This document shows positions 10,753 through 21,085 of a stretch of 64,000 nucleotides of DNA, piece after piece. How positions within the stretch are numbered: position 1 is the stretch's first letter; each line of letters starts with the position of its first letter. This DNA is from Atriophallophorus winterbourni. Its lineage: Eukaryota; Platyhelminthes; Trematoda; Plagiorchiida; Microphallidae. The notes below the pieces were generated by a model. That model searched no databases, was not told the origin of the DNA, and saw only the letters and a list, made by a program, of their open reading frames with translations. Made by a program: the position numbers and the translations under genes. Location: assembly GCA_013407085.1 (NCBI GenBank), contig JACCGJ010002998.1, positions 1 through 64,000 on the forward strand. Reading direction: 5' to 3'.

Positions 10753-13656
10753 TCAATAGGTAGGGGCCAACGCAGTAGTTCTCAACATAAGGTTTCGTAA
10801 CCTTTGTTTAAAGATGTGCTCGTTCGATGAGGTAACAATATCTATCGGCAAGCTATTCCACAGGAAGCATACACGAACAGCGAAGAAGTGACGACGACAA
10901 TTCAATCGTGAGTGTGGGATTTGAAGGGTCAAAGGGTGGCTGCGTGTGGGGACAACGGAACGAAACTTGAAGAGGTGTTTGAGAGGGTGGGATTTCGCGT
11001 AGATGATTCGATATGTCAGAGTGAGGTCGTGTAGGATACGTCTGCGCTCGAGGGTGCACAGTCCAAGTCTGGTCAGTCGCTGCTCAAAGGGTAAATTATT
11101 CAATCCGGTAACCGTTTTGGTTGCCTTGTGATAAATTCGTTCGAGGAGCGAGATGTTTTTTTCCATCCATGGCGTCCAAGCTTGTACAGCGTAGTCAACG
11201 ACAGGATGTATGTAAGTGTTTAGTAATTTCACGAGTGAGTGTGGTGGGAAACGTCCGAAAATGCGTTTCAGTAAACCTAGCAAGCTGCACGCACGCTTGT
11301 AGACGGCTTCGCACTGTAGGCTGTTCTTCAAAGTGCCAGACACCAAGATTCCGAGATCTTTTTGTGATGTACTCCATTCAAGCGGGTGGCTGCCAAGTGT
11401 ATAGGGAAAGGGAAAGGGTTTTCCGACTTGCAACATTTTGCACTTGCGGAAATTAAATGGCAGTTTGTTTTGGATTGACCACTGGTGCAGTTTATTCAAA
11501 TCTCCTTGCAGAACTTGACAGTCCTCGATAGAGTTGACCTTCGTCCAGATTTTTACATCGTCTGCGAATAAAACAAGCTTACATGCTAGTAAGTTCGGTA
11601 GATCGTTTATAAATAAGAGAAACAGTATCGGACCGAGAACCGAACCCTGAGGGACTCCGCTCGTGGCTTCAATTGTTCGAGAAGTTTCACCATCTATTCT
11701 GACTTTTACTTTGCGTCCAGACAGGTAACTTGTGAACCATGTTAGTAGGTTTCCGATGACGCCAACATTCTGCAGCTTCTGAAGCAGTAAGGAGTGATTC
11801 ACTCTGTCGAATGCTTTAGATATATCTAAGTAACCGGCATGAACGGAACCCCCTTGGTCTAGTGCTTGCGTCCAGTCATTTAGAGTCGTGAGCAAGTTAG
11901 ACAGGCATGAATATGTTTTCCTAAATCCGTGTTGTGTGAAAGTTATTAGCTGATGGTTCTCGAGATGTTCAACAAGTCGTTCACACACCAGGCGTTCCAA
12001 AATTTTAGAAACCGCTGAAAGAAGCGTCACGGGGCGGTAATTCGCCGGATCAGAACGACTGCCCCCTTTGTAGATTGGTGTGATAACACCGGTTTTCCAT
12101 TGAGTTGGTACGGTTCCCGTATTCAATGAGTGCCTGAATAAATCACTTAGTGGGCCACAAAGCTCCAGCTCGCATGACTTCAGAACAGCGGGTGTTATTC
12201 CATCCTCTCCTGGTGATTTGCGAACGTTCAGCCGGCGTAGATGCTTTCGCACAACCGTAGGATTTACCTCGATGTTGCTAAGGCATTCGACTTGTAGTGG
12301 GTGCGGCAAAGACGTCAGCGTTGACACGTTCTTTGGACAAAATACTTGCGCATAAAATGATATTAGGGCATCAGCTGTATCCTTGACATTATCAGTCAGT
12401 CCGTTCTCTGTCTGGATAGGAAATACACCTGGTTTAACCTTGGTCGCGGTGTTTACGATGGTGTACAGCAACTTAGGATGTCGTTCCATCTGGTCGATCA
12501 GCTTAAAATGGTGATATTGCTTGTCTTCTCGAATTAAGGACGTCACCTTGTTACGAAAACTACGAAAGTGTTCCCAAGATGCGTCTGTTCGTGTTATTTT
12601 GTGTGCAGCCCATGCGGAATTTCGCATGGCTATCCACTTCCGAGTGCGGCTTCGGAGTTTGAAGCAAAATGTTCTTGATTTCCTTTTGGGAACACAGGTA
12701 GAATTTTCGTCTAGTTTTGTACCGATATAACTTAACAGACTAGAACAATGAGTATCTGCATTCGTAAGATCGAGATGTTTTTCCTCCATAATCGTAATGG
12801 CACCGCGAAGGCCGAAGTAATCGACTCTCCTGATGAACTTAACGTCGCCCGACGCCCTTCGGGCGTTGCACACGAATTCGAAGGACAACACAAGATGGTC
12901 ACTTAGCCCCAAAGGACTATGATACTGCACTGACTCCACTGCTGTTGCTTCGGAGGTTAAAACCAGATCTAGAATTGATGGTTCATTGAGTCCCCTTTGT
13001 CGAGTGAATGAACGGACATGGTTGTATAGGGGAGTGAAAGTGATAATCTCACGGAATTTGTACTCAAGGGATTGCTGAGTATGCACACTTTTGGTGTAGA
13101 GATGTGGGAGGTTAAAATCACCCATTATTAACAATTGGCATCCTCTAAGGTTTCCAGCGTTGCGCATCATTTGTAACAACGTTTCATTGTGGGCATCGGA
13201 AGAGTTGGGCGAGCGGTAGATCACACCAAGTATACAGTTCTCTCCAGTTTCCAAGCGAAGGCTACACCACATGGTGTCCTCTAGCTCAAACGTTGTGTCA
13301 GGTACAGCTGTGCATTGAAGACGCTCGTTGTAATACAAAGCAACTCCACCACCTGATCTTGAACGGTCTCGTCGAAGTAGGATCATGTTGGGAAGTGCCA
13401 GCTCGCAATCATTCACCTGATCGTAGAACCATGTTTCGGTAATAGCAATGATGTCAGCAGAAAACTGAGCGTTAAAATGGGATAATTCAGCGATTTTGTT
13501 CCGCAAGCACTGTGCATTTGTGTATAGGCATTTAACAGTGGTTTTCGTGTGTAGCGAGCCTACGCGGATGATGTTTGTATGTCCGACCCCCTGAGAGCCG
13601 GACCATTGCAGTTTTTTGAAACAAATTCCGAGTTCAGTCTGTCCGTGTCTTCGCAC
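10753..13656 (-). CDS. CR1-C ORF2: endonuclease-reverse transcriptase, 967 aa, intact
   Basis: The full-length ORF2 has no stop or frameshift. Residues about 40-270 form an apurinic-type endonuclease: CLYTNAQCLRNK, IIAITETWF, GVIYRSPNSSD, LIMGDFNLP, SILDLVLTS and LGLSDHLVLSFEF, so the N, E, D/N and SDH catalytic motifs are all present. The RT core spans about 440-760: NVRKSPGEDGITP, NYRPVTLLSAVSK, QHGFRKTYSC, YLDISKAFDRVNH, SGVPQGSVLGPILF and active site LFADDVKIW near residue 699. A thumb and the CR1 C-terminal block (HFFAVRVCFLWNSLP) follow. The protein would nick DNA and prime reverse transcription of its own RNA. The likely start overlaps the end of ORF1 by about 97 bases in another frame. 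It could still be active in trans, but the copy has no promoter of its own. Confidence 0.92.
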   Translation of the reverse strand: MRRHGQTELGICFKKLQWSGSQGVGHTNIIRVGSLHTKTTVKCLYTNAQCLRNKIAELSHFNAQFSADIIAITETWFYDQVNDCELALPNMILLRRDRSRSGGGVALYYNERLQCTAVPDTTFELEDTMWCSLRLETGENCILGVIYRSPNSSDAHNETLLQMMRNAGNLRGCQLLIMGDFNLPHLYTKSVHTQQSLEYKFREIITFTPLYNHVRSFTRQRGLNEPSILDLVLTSEATAVESVQYHSPLGLSDHLVLSFEFVCNARRASGDVKFIRRVDYFGLRGAITIMEEKHLDLTNADTHCSSLLSYIGTKLDENSTCVPKRKSRTFCFKLRSRTRKWIAMRNSAWAAHKITRTDASWEHFRSFRNKVTSLIREDKQYHHFKLIDQMERHPKLLYTIVNTATKVKPGVFPIQTENGLTDNVKDTADALISFYAQVFCPKNVSTLTSLPHPLQVECLSNIEVNPTVVRKHLRRLNVRKSPGEDGITPAVLKSCELELCGPLSDLFRHSLNTGTVPTQWKTGVITPIYKGGSRSDPANYRPVTLLSAVSKILERLVCERLVEHLENHQLITFTQHGFRKTYSCLSNLLTTLNDWTQALDQGGSVHAGYLDISKAFDRVNHSLLLQKLQNVGVIGNLLTWFTSYLSGRKVKVRIDGETSRTIEATSGVPQGSVLGPILFLLFINDLPNLLACKLVLFADDVKIWTKVNSIEDCQVLQGDLNKLHQWSIQNKLPFNFRKCKMLQVGKPFPFPYTLGSHPLEWSTSQKDLGILVSGTLKNSLQCEAVYKRACSLLGLLKRIFGRFPPHSLVKLLNTYIHPVVDYAVQAWTPWMEKNISLLERIYHKATKTVTGLNNLPFEQRLTRLGLCTLERRRILHDLTLTYRIIYAKSHPLKHLFKFRSVVPTRSHPLTLQIPHSRLNCRRHFFAVRVCFLWNSLPIDIVTSSNEHIFKQRLRNLMLRTTALAPTY

Positions 13657-14612
13657 GGCGTCGCTGCAGCTTGTGTTTCGGAGGCAACCTTCGGTATGCT
13701 GAGTCTGAGCTCATTTGGTATATTTTTTCTGTGTATTTTCCAATTTTGTCTGACAAAGGCTGTCATAGCAGAAGTTAGGAAAGTGAGTTTTAAAGGGGGT
13801 GGTCCATCGCCTTTGTAGTTTGATGACCTCGGTATCCTGAAGGTATTTGCGACAACACTTTCGCGTGCTCCAATCGCTTCTGCAACGTATAACCACTGTT
13901 TATAGTCGTGTTGTTGTTGTTTCGCGGCCTCTGTTGTACTGGTAGCCTCTGGAACGCCTAGAAGGATCAGACTGCGCTCATTGATTTTCTTACGAACGTC
14001 TCCGCCTCCTTTTCTTTCCCACCAGGGTATATCGGCGTAGATTCGAGTATTGCACGTAGGTATGTCACGTAACAAGTAAGAATTCAAAAGAATAATCTCC
14101 ATATCCCTCTCACTGTTTAGTGTTACTTTTAGTAGCCGCGCTTCGCCGGAGTGTGGGGAGCTTTGGTGGCGAACCAAACGTGTAACAGCTGAAGGTTTTA
14201 TCGTTTCCAACCCCATCAACGTAAAACGTTTGGACCATTGTTCTAGGTCGTATCGTTGTCTATTCACCAGAAGTGTCTCGCTGGACTCCTGTATGTTGGT
14301 ACAGATTACAGAGAGATTTTTTGCGATCTTTGGGGCGGCAACATTAGGTGTTAAAACCGATTGTTTGAGCGGAACCACCCGATGAGCAAGCATCTTGGTC
14401 TTCGTAACCGTTTTAGTGACAGAGGAGTTCGCGTCAGAAAAGTGTTTCGAATTATGTGGGCGCTTGTGTACAGGTTGGTCATCATCTTTTTCGGTTTGCT
14501 GCCTTTCTATAACCGCGGAAGAGACATGATGTTCACAATCTGCTCTAGATCCGAGTTTACCAATAAGTAGCTCGTTTAGCAGACCTTCGATTCTTTGTAC
14601 ACTACTCTCTAA
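13560..14612 (-). pseudogene. CR1-C ORF1, 5'-truncated (RNA-binding protein)
   Basis: The genuine ORF1 part begins near LESSVQRIEGLLNEL (a short coiled-coil-like helix). It continues through NLSVICTNIQESSETLL, VTRLVRHQSSPHSGEARLLK, DIPWWERKG, SLILLGVPEATS and PPPLKLTFLTSAM to a stop at 13560. The last blocks resemble the RRM-like half of LINE ORF1 proteins. The PHD finger present in CR1-A and CR1-B ORF1 is missing because the copy is 5'-truncated. The open frame continues upstream to 14942, but those residues belong to the two older CR1 layers and form an accidental fusion. Confidence 0.8.
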
Positions 14613-14825
14613 ACGACAATTCAATCGTGAGTGTGGGATTTGAAGGGTCAAAGGGTGGCTTCGTGTGGGAATGACCGAACCAAACTTAAAGAGGTGTTTG
14701 ATTGGGTGGGATTTCCCGTAGATGATTCGATATGTGAGAGTGAGGTCGTGTAGGATACGCCTGCGCTCTAGGGTGCACAGTCCAAGTCTGGTCAGTCGCT
14801 GCTCAAAGGGTAAATTATTCAACCC
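14613..14825 (-). mobile_element. old CR1-C copy, 5' part
   Basis: The minus strand encodes VTGLNNLPFEQRL through PHSRLNCR, the same segment as in the intact CR1-C ORF2 (about 10892-11110) with several percent divergence. It ends mid-gene, and the continuation is at 10185-10528. This old copy was a short, 5'-truncated insertion. Confidence 0.8.
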
Positions 14826-16580
14826 GGTAACCAGGTGTATAAATGCGTTCATCATGAGAGAAAAACACCCCGGGGAAACACGTAAAAATATCCGCTGTAA
14901 CATGCCGAGCAGCCGAGAGCGCTTTTGTAAACGGTATCGCATTGTAGACCATTTTTCAAACTACCGCAAATCCAGACACGCGGGTCCTTTTTTTTCTTCA
15001 GTGTACTCCAGGTTTCTGTCGCCGAGCTTGTATCGATAGGAAAAGCAAAGGTCACGAGCGATCTAAATGATCTTTGACTTTTGCATATTTAATGACAGTT
15101 TATTTTCGGATGACCAGTTGTACAGAATATTCAAATCGTTTTGCAGAAAAATACAACCGTCAACATTGCCTCCATACTTTTATATCGTCAGCAAACAAAA
15201 CCATCTTACAGTCATTTGGTATTGGTATGTCGTTCATATAGACTAGGAACAGCATTGGTCTAAGCACTGAGCCTTGTGAAATACCACTCTTGACATCAAC
15301 TTTTTTCGATAGTAGGCCGTCCACACAAACACTGATGTGTCTGTTTCTAAGGTAATCAATTACTAATTCATATAGCCTCTTAACAAAACCGTGTTTATCA
15401 AGCTTGTTCAAGAGTAAATTATGATCACCTCTGTCGAAAGATTTAGAAATGTCCAGATATCGCGCAAGAATACAGCCACACGCATCTACAACCCTCGTCC
15501 AATCGTCCAGGCTTGTTAGACAAGAGAGATTTCTGCAAAATCCATGTTGAGCAACTGCCAACAGTTGGTTCCCTTCCAGATGTCGCACTATTTCTGCGGT
15601 TATTATTCGCTCAAATACTTTTGATACTGAAGACAGCAATGTCACCACCCTGTAATTTTTAACTTCAGAACGGCAACCACTTTTGTAAATTTATATTATT
15701 TATCCCAGTTTTCAGTCTTTTGGCACCACGTCAGCTTGAAGTAAATAATTAAACATGCAAGATACAGGTTCAGATAGCTGTGTATGACAGGTTTTGAGCA
15801 GCTTTTGAATTATCTCGTCTGGTCCTGGAGATTTCTTCACGTTTTATTTTCGTAACTGCTGCGCTACCACCATCAGAGTAATCAATACTTCACTCAAGGT
15901 CAAGTCGAATGATTGGTTCCTGATCAAGCTACGTGGAATTCGGCGCAAAAGCTCAGGCATGAAAGTCTGCTAACAGGTCAGCGGTCTGATTGATAGAATC
16001 TGTGAAGCGGGACGAAGATTTTAGGGCAAAGACTCCCGGTTGAATATAAGTAATATTGTTTACGAGTCTATATAAGATCTTTGGATTCTGGTTCATCTGA
16101 GAAATCAATTGCGTTGCGAAATCTTGTTTATCATTTCGAATTAAGCTGATAATTTTGTTTCGCAGTCGTGTAAATTGTGACCAAGATTCAGCTGTGTTGG
16201 TAGCCTTGTAAAAACTCCCATGCTATTGCCAATTTTTTCATTCACTTTGTAGTCCTGCTTCGTAGTAAAATGTATTACGTTGAGACGTTTTCTTCAAAAC
16301 AAACATTGAAAGTTCCTCTAATATAGATTACAGATGCTGTAATAAAGAGAGCCAATTACTATTCGGGTCGGAGTAGTGCAATTGTGCAATGGTATTGCTT
16401 TGTAGTTCGGCACACAGAGCACGGCATTTCACCATTCTGATACACTTCGTTCGGTCACTGTTGCGCCTATCGCTACAAACATATTTGAATTCTAGGACAA
16501 CGTGATCGCTTCGTCTGATTGGCGGTTTATTAACGATATTCTCTACAGCTGTGGGATCTGATGTAAGTATTAGGCCCAAG
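14826..16580 (-). pseudogene. CR1-B-family host copy, EN-RT part, decayed
   Basis: This is the same family as the element at 24631-29607. Minus-strand blocks in order: endonuclease end at 16328-16579 (LILTSDPTAVENIV, IRRSDHVVLEFKYVC), linker at about 15960-16320 with frameshifts, RT at 15160-15648 (VSKVFERII, QHGFCRNLSC, YLDISKSFDRGDH, SGISQGSVLRPMLF, LFADDIKVW), then the thumb (WICGSLKNGLQCDTVYKSA) to 14826. The 5' part of ORF2 and all of ORF1 are missing. Many frameshifts. This is the oldest layer of the CR1 nest. Confidence 0.85.
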
Positions 16581-16748
16581 GTAGACGGCTAATCTGATCC
16601 CCACATACGTTTAACTGACCGCTAATCGATTAGCAGAAATTTATGCTGCGATTTTCCCGCCAAATTCCACGGAGCCCGACAAAAAATCCATATTTCAATA
16701 TGACAGACCGAGTTAGTTTGTTACCCCGACGGTAGTGGCTCTTACTGT

Positions 16749-16790
16749 CTCCACCTGATGACGACAAACAGCCAGAAACCGGTAGTGGAG
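16749..16790 (+). ncRNA. hammerhead ribozyme, subfamily B, weakened helix II
   Basis: The core box CTGATGA (16755-16761) and GAAA (16775-16778) are present, followed by the palindromic helix III ACCGGT and cleavage-site base A. Helix I is a perfect 6-bp pair, CTCCAC with GTGGAG. Helix II is poorly paired because bases were lost compared with the copy at 59446-59487. Flanks also match that copy (GATGTGAGTAACACATTACT downstream), so it belongs to the same small mobile family. Cleavage is expected to be weak. Confidence 0.65.
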
Positions 16791-16996
16791 TGTTATTTCG
16801 GGGGATGTGAGTAACACATTACTTTGGGCATACACATGTTTATTAGTTTACTCCCAGCTGGTGTGGTATAAAAAGACTGGAAATTGGACAAACAACACCC
16901 TTTATAAAGAAGGTTGTCGCTATGATTCAACGTAATTCAAGGTTTGTAATGGTCTAAAAAGCAACAAGCTCAGCAACAAAAATAGGATGGCGAAAA
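16791..16996. other. 3' flank of the hammerhead repeat, then unassigned sequence
   Basis: The first 40 bases match the flank of the hammerhead insert near 59.4 kb. The rest is unassigned and may be decayed RTE 5' sequence. Confidence 0.4.
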
Positions 16997-17777
16997 TTGA
17001 AATTTAGCTCAGCATTCTTGAGGTTCATAGGTATGCCAACAGATGAAAACTTACGTCTTCTAAGATCAGCTAGAAATAAGGTCCAACAGATTGCGAGGCG
17101 ATGTGCAAACGACTATTGGACTGAAGTTAGCCTCAATATCCAAAAAGCTGCGGATACCGGAAATTTTTACGGTATGGTTGATAGGATCAAGAGAGCCATT
17201 AGCCCAAACAAACTTAAAACGGCTCACATTAAGTTTTTATCTGGTAAGCCGATTGTCGACAAAACTCAACAGATGGGAAGATCGGTGAGCACTTCTCCTC
17301 TCTCTACTCTAGGGACAGTACGGTTCTACCGCATGCACTTGAAAATGTCGAACGGTTGCTGACCATTAAATATCTAGATACTCCTAGTCTTGATGAGCTC
17401 AATAAGGCCATCGACCGCTTAGCGAATGGGAAGGCCCTGGTGACGACGAAATTCCATCTGAGCTCACCGAATGCGGTAGATTAGCATTATTGCAGCCTCT
17501 TCACCATTTGCTTCTTCAGTGCTGGCAGGAGGGGGGTGTCCCACAAGAGATGCGAGACACAAAGATCATCACGCTATTTAAGAATAAGGGTGACAGAGGC
17601 GACTGCAACAATTACAGAGGAATCTGCCTTCTTAATGTTAAAGGCAAATTGTTTGCTAGAGTCTTACAGATCCGGCTGCAAGTTTAAGCTGATAGAATTT
17701 ACTCCGAATCTCAATGTGGCTTCCACATGGGAAGATCAACCGTTGACATGATTTTCTCCCTGAGACAACTTCAAGAA
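16997..17777 (+). pseudogene. RTE-type LINE, linker and start of RT, interrupted by Gypsy-1
   Basis: Frames with shifts encode LRLLRSARNKVQQIARRCANDYW, then DTPSLDELNKAIDRLANGK, GVPQEMRDTKIITLFKNKGD, CNNYRGICLLNVKGKLFARV and STVDMIFSLRQLQE. These blocks, in this order, are those of RTE-like endonuclease-reverse transcriptases common in invertebrates. The frame stops where the Gypsy-1 5' LTR begins. The YADD-type active site is missing. The element resumes in the thumb region at 50360 with about 0.6 kb lost. Confidence 0.8.
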
Positions 17778-18021
17778 TGCTGCAGAGCAGCAAACGTGCC
17801 ATGCCTCGCTGGCACCACATTAACCACTAATCATGAATCGATTATTGACAGTGAACGAACTATAGATTAATCATCAATCAAGATCAATAGTTCGTGCATA
17901 TTATGATTATCATTCACTGTACAACTTTGTGTTATTCATTCATTCGGCCAATACACAAGTTCCAGTTCGGTTGTGTTTTCTGACTGACGGCTGGGCCAGT
18001 GCAAACCCCACAGTTATAACA
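17778..18021 (+). repeat. Gypsy-1 5' LTR
   Basis: It begins TGCTGCAGAGCAGC. The same sequence recurs at 39857-39953 after a polypurine run (GGAAAAGGGAGG), and its later part recurs at 50254-50359. The 3' boundary is inferred from ...TTATAACA followed by TTTGGCGAGGGGG, a likely leader/primer-binding region. The start is firm; the end could be up to about 60 bases shorter. Confidence 0.75.
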
Positions 18022-18065
18022 TTTGGCGAGGGGGATAAACTTTCGAAACAGTGGCGGGATGAGCC
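18022..18065 (+). other. Gypsy-1 leader, interrupted by Gypsy-2
   Basis: This short leader runs to an ATG at 18059, four codon bases later interrupted by Gypsy-2. The bases AGCC (18062-18065) are repeated at 36448-36451 on the far side of Gypsy-2 and look like its 4-bp target duplication. Confidence 0.6.
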
Positions 18066-18303
18066 TGTGGTGTTTCAGGCTACGTGAATTAGGTGCGGCT
18101 GAAATATGGAGCGGTGCTTTTATAGCAGGCAAGCAATCTTTCCACAATCCCCAGTCAGAATTCCAAGCACGCAGTACGGGTATCAAAGGAGATGAGAAGA
18201 GCAACTCCGAGCGGACGAAAATTTATATTCGTAAAATCCGGGTACAATTCAAAAAGTGTACATTGATTGATACAAACAAAAATGTTTACAGAAAAATGCC
18301 ATA
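18066..18303 (-). repeat. Gypsy-2 3' LTR (238 bp)
   Basis: In element sense it starts TATGGCATTTTTC and ends ACCACA. The partner LTR at 36210-36447 has exactly the same length and is very similar. A third copy, partly deleted, lies at 50545-51636. It is preceded in element sense by the pol end and a purine-rich tract. Confidence 0.88.
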
Positions 18304-20382
18304 GTACTCACCCTAGAGCGTCGGGCCTAAAGAAGACGCGCGAAGAAATCGTTAGGCTGTGAAGTCATCAAACTTTGATGGAAAATGGACTCTACGACCA
18401 GATCGGGTTTGCCTGTTATGGTCAGTTTGTTTGATACACGGGGTAAAGTGGGTTCAGGTGTACCGGTGAGCTTCGGTTTGCGGGGTGGAGGGACAAAATC
18501 TTGAGGAGCAACGTTCGGGGTATGTTCTTACGCCTCTGGTGCCGGTTCGACGTAGGCTACTTTAAAACGATCGATACTGACAGTTTCTCTTGATCCATTC
18601 CGGTCAATTACGAAATACTTGGGATGCCTGCTGAGCACCTTGTACGGGCCAGTATACGGTGGTTAAAGTGGTCGACGAAAATGATCGGCGCGCACAAACA
18701 CAAAGTCGCAGGTAGACAAGTCTGCCGGGATATAGAACGGTTGAGCTTGTTGGCGAGTTGGGATAGCTCGTAATGATTTCATAAAGCTGCGAAGGCGACT
18801 GACATATTGTGGAGCTGTAAGATCATTTGGTGAATCGGAATATGTCAGAAATTCGCCAGGTAGGCTAAGTGTACTCCCGTACATCATCTCAGCAGCTGAG
18901 CAACCCAGGTCTTTTTTCACGGTTGTACGGATACCAAGAAGCACCAAAGGCAATGACTCGGACCAACGTTCTGAATTCCCGTGAATCATGATTGCGGCTT
19001 TGAGTTGCCGGTGCAATCTTTCGACTAAGCCATTTGGAGAAGGATGGTAGGCTGTAGTCTGTATGTGCTTTGTACCGAGTGTTCTATTCAAATCCCGAAA
19101 AAGCGTTGACTGGAATTGAGAACCTCTGTCAGTGGTAATAGTGTTCGGTACACGAAAGTTGCTGATCCAATGTTGAACGTAAGCTTTCGCTACCGTTTCT
19201 GCACTGATATCCTGTATGGCTACAGTCAATGGCCAACGGGTAAAACAGTCGACGCAGGTCAATATATTAGTGCAACCATTAGATACCGCTAATGGACCAA
19301 CGAGATCCAAGTGAACGTGCTGAAAGCGCTCAGTAACAGGTGGAAATACACCAAGGGAACTGATGGTGTGACGTTGGACTTTGCTTTGTTGACGTCGGAG
19401 GCAACTGTTGTTCCACAGTTGAATGTCTTTATGCATGTCAGACCAAAGATAACGAGAGCTGATCAGCTTTTCTAGTAGCTTTTATTCCGGGATGTGATAA
19501 ACCATGCAAATGCTCGAATACAGTACGTCTCAAATCTCATCGGACAATCGGACGGGCTTCATCAGTAGACAAGTCACAAACCAGAAAAAATTGGAATTAG
19601 GAATCGGAATACGGCGGATTTTACCTGATTGGGAAGTGATGTACCGGTTTATTACTGGATCATGTTGCTGCGATCGTGCCAATTGCTCATATTCGATTCC
19701 AGGAAGATCGATAGCACTTAACTGAATCCGAGAGAATGTATCTGCAAACGTGTTTGACGGGCCGGTAAGATATCGAATGTCACTCGTGAATTGCGAGGTA
19801 TAATCAAAGTGACGTGTTTCTCGAGGCGAATATCGATCCGATAGTGCAGAAAGAGCAAACGGTTACGGTTTGTGGTCGGTCTTAATCGTGAAACTGCGAC
19901 CTTCGATTAAATGTCAGAAATGGCGAATGGAATAATACACAGCGAAGAGCTCGCGACCAAAGGTACTATATCGTGTCTGCTCTGGCTGCAGTCGGCGTGA
20001 GAAGAAGGCTAGGGGTCTAATCGTGTTATCGACCTCTTGTTGGAGTACTGCGCCTACCGCTTCGTTTGATGCATCGGTAACAAGCGATAAGCGAGCATCT
20101 TTCTCAGCTGATTTATAAATCTGAGTTGTCGCCTGCTCAAGGGCGGGTTTAAGCGCGTCAAAAGCTTCGATTGCTTGTGGATTCATTGAAAAATTTCTTT
20201 CTTTGCAGCGAAGTAAATCTGTAAGCGGTTGAGCTAACTTTGCGCAATGGGGAATGAATCGTCTGTAGTAGTTGACTAGGCCCTGAAATCGACGCAGCTG
20301 GCGGATTAAACTCGGGCATGGATAATCGCGAATAGCAGAGTCTTTCAGTTCAACGGATTTAATTCCGGTGGAATCGATGCGG
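18304..20382 (-). pseudogene. pol: Gypsy-2 pol, RT thumb-RNase H-integrase part
   Basis: This Ty3/gypsy pol part is on the minus strand. 19914-20402 (its first few residues being Gypsy-3 LTR) carries the RT connection (RRFQGLVNYYRRFIPHCAKLAQPL) and the RNase H start (LSLVTDASNEAVGAVLQQ). RNase H then continues through stops (IKTDHKP). The integrase core lies at 18663-19436 with HLDLVGPLAVSNG, TTDRGSQFQ and PNGLVERLHRQLK, giving the D-D-E triad, and ends with FVRADHFRRPL. A stop at about 18663 precedes the last residues (GPYKVLSRHPKYFVIDRNG). Several stops make it non-functional. The upstream RT half lies at 24494-24630 and 29608-30412, displaced by insertions. Confidence 0.88.
20378..20382 (+). 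other. Gypsy-3 target-site duplication, left copy (TGCGG)
   Basis: TGCGG directly precedes the 5' LTR and recurs at 24489-24493 directly after the 3' LTR. Removing Gypsy-3 rejoins Gypsy-2 pol between the HR of FLGH and the RT connection. Confidence 0.9.
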
Positions 20383-20536
20383 TGTGGAGTGGCTGTCAGC
20401 ATGAATACTCATTGTCCAATCAGAATGCAGTATCTGTCAGTGTGTCTATCTCTTTATTGTAATTCCCATGATGATTCATATGTTTGTTGACGTGTAGTGA
20501 ATACACATCTGTCGCTCCGATCTTGACTTTTATACA
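20383..20536 (+). repeat. Gypsy-3 5' LTR (154 bp)
   Basis: It starts TGTGGAGTGGCTGTCAGC and ends TTTTATACA. It is followed at once by TGGTGACGAGGATG, the likely primer-binding site. By eye it differs from the 3' LTR (24335-24488) at a single base, so the insertion is very recent. Confidence 0.93.
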
Positions 20537-20562
20537 TGGTGACGAGGATGATCGACGAGAAA

Positions 20563-21085
20563 ATGTCGGATAGAACTGAAAACGCCCGATTTAGCGGATT
20601 CAATGTTCGACCACCGGCAGCACTCATGATGGAAGGTGATGACGGATTGGCAGAGAGATGGAAACTGTGGAAGCAATAGTTTAGCGATTTTCGGGCGTTG
20701 GCGAATCTGACGAATACCGATAAAGCGTATCAAATGGCGACGCTGAGTAATGCGCTTGGTGATCAGGCGACGAAGTTCATACAGTGTTTCACATTTGATG
20801 AGAACGAAGACGCAGATGACTGGGAAACAATCATCGCGAAGCTCGAAGAACATTGCCGCGGTCAAGTGAACGATACATTTGAACGATATAAATTCAATTG
20901 TCGCGTCTAAGATGCCGATGAGCCGATCGAACATTTCATCCGAGCATTGAAACTGATGGCTGAGACATGCAACTTCTGTAAATATATGAAAGACAATTTA
21001 ATCAAGGATCGTTTCATCATCGGAGCAAACAACAGAAGTCTCACGAAGAGATTATTGAAGGAAAGCAACCTTACATTAAAGCAAT
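20563..21085 (+). pseudogene. gag: Gypsy-3 gag, interrupted by stops
   Basis: From an ATG at 20563 (or 20548 in the same frame) the frame encodes a capsid-like gag: ERWKLWKQ, TDKAYQMATLSNALGDQATK, DDWETIIAKLEEHC and EPIEHFIRALKLMAETCNF. A TAG at 20677 and a TAA at 20908 interrupt the frame, and a frameshift near 21085 separates it from the nucleocapsid part. This is surprising given nearly identical LTRs and an open pol. Either the copy spread as a gag-deficient element, or these are assembly errors or recent mutations. Confidence 0.8.

Larger units (their letters stand above)
10529..14612 (-). mobile_element. CR1-C LINE, younger copy (ORF1 truncated, ORF2 intact)
   Basis: This is a non-LTR retrotransposon in minus orientation. 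The 3' end is at 10529, with about four units of the (TTGAATC)-type tail after AACCATAAA. The order is ORF1 remainder, overlapping ORF2, 3' UTR, tail. The 5' end falls inside ORF1, so the promoter and PHD finger are missing. It lies inside an older copy of the same family, with no obvious target-site duplication, which is usual for CR1 insertions. Confidence 0.85.

Noticed and set aside
13560..14942. A single 460-aa ORF1 gene
   Set aside because: The first about 110 codons belong to two older CR1 ORF2 layers that resume on the far side of the insertion, so the frame is a chance fusion.
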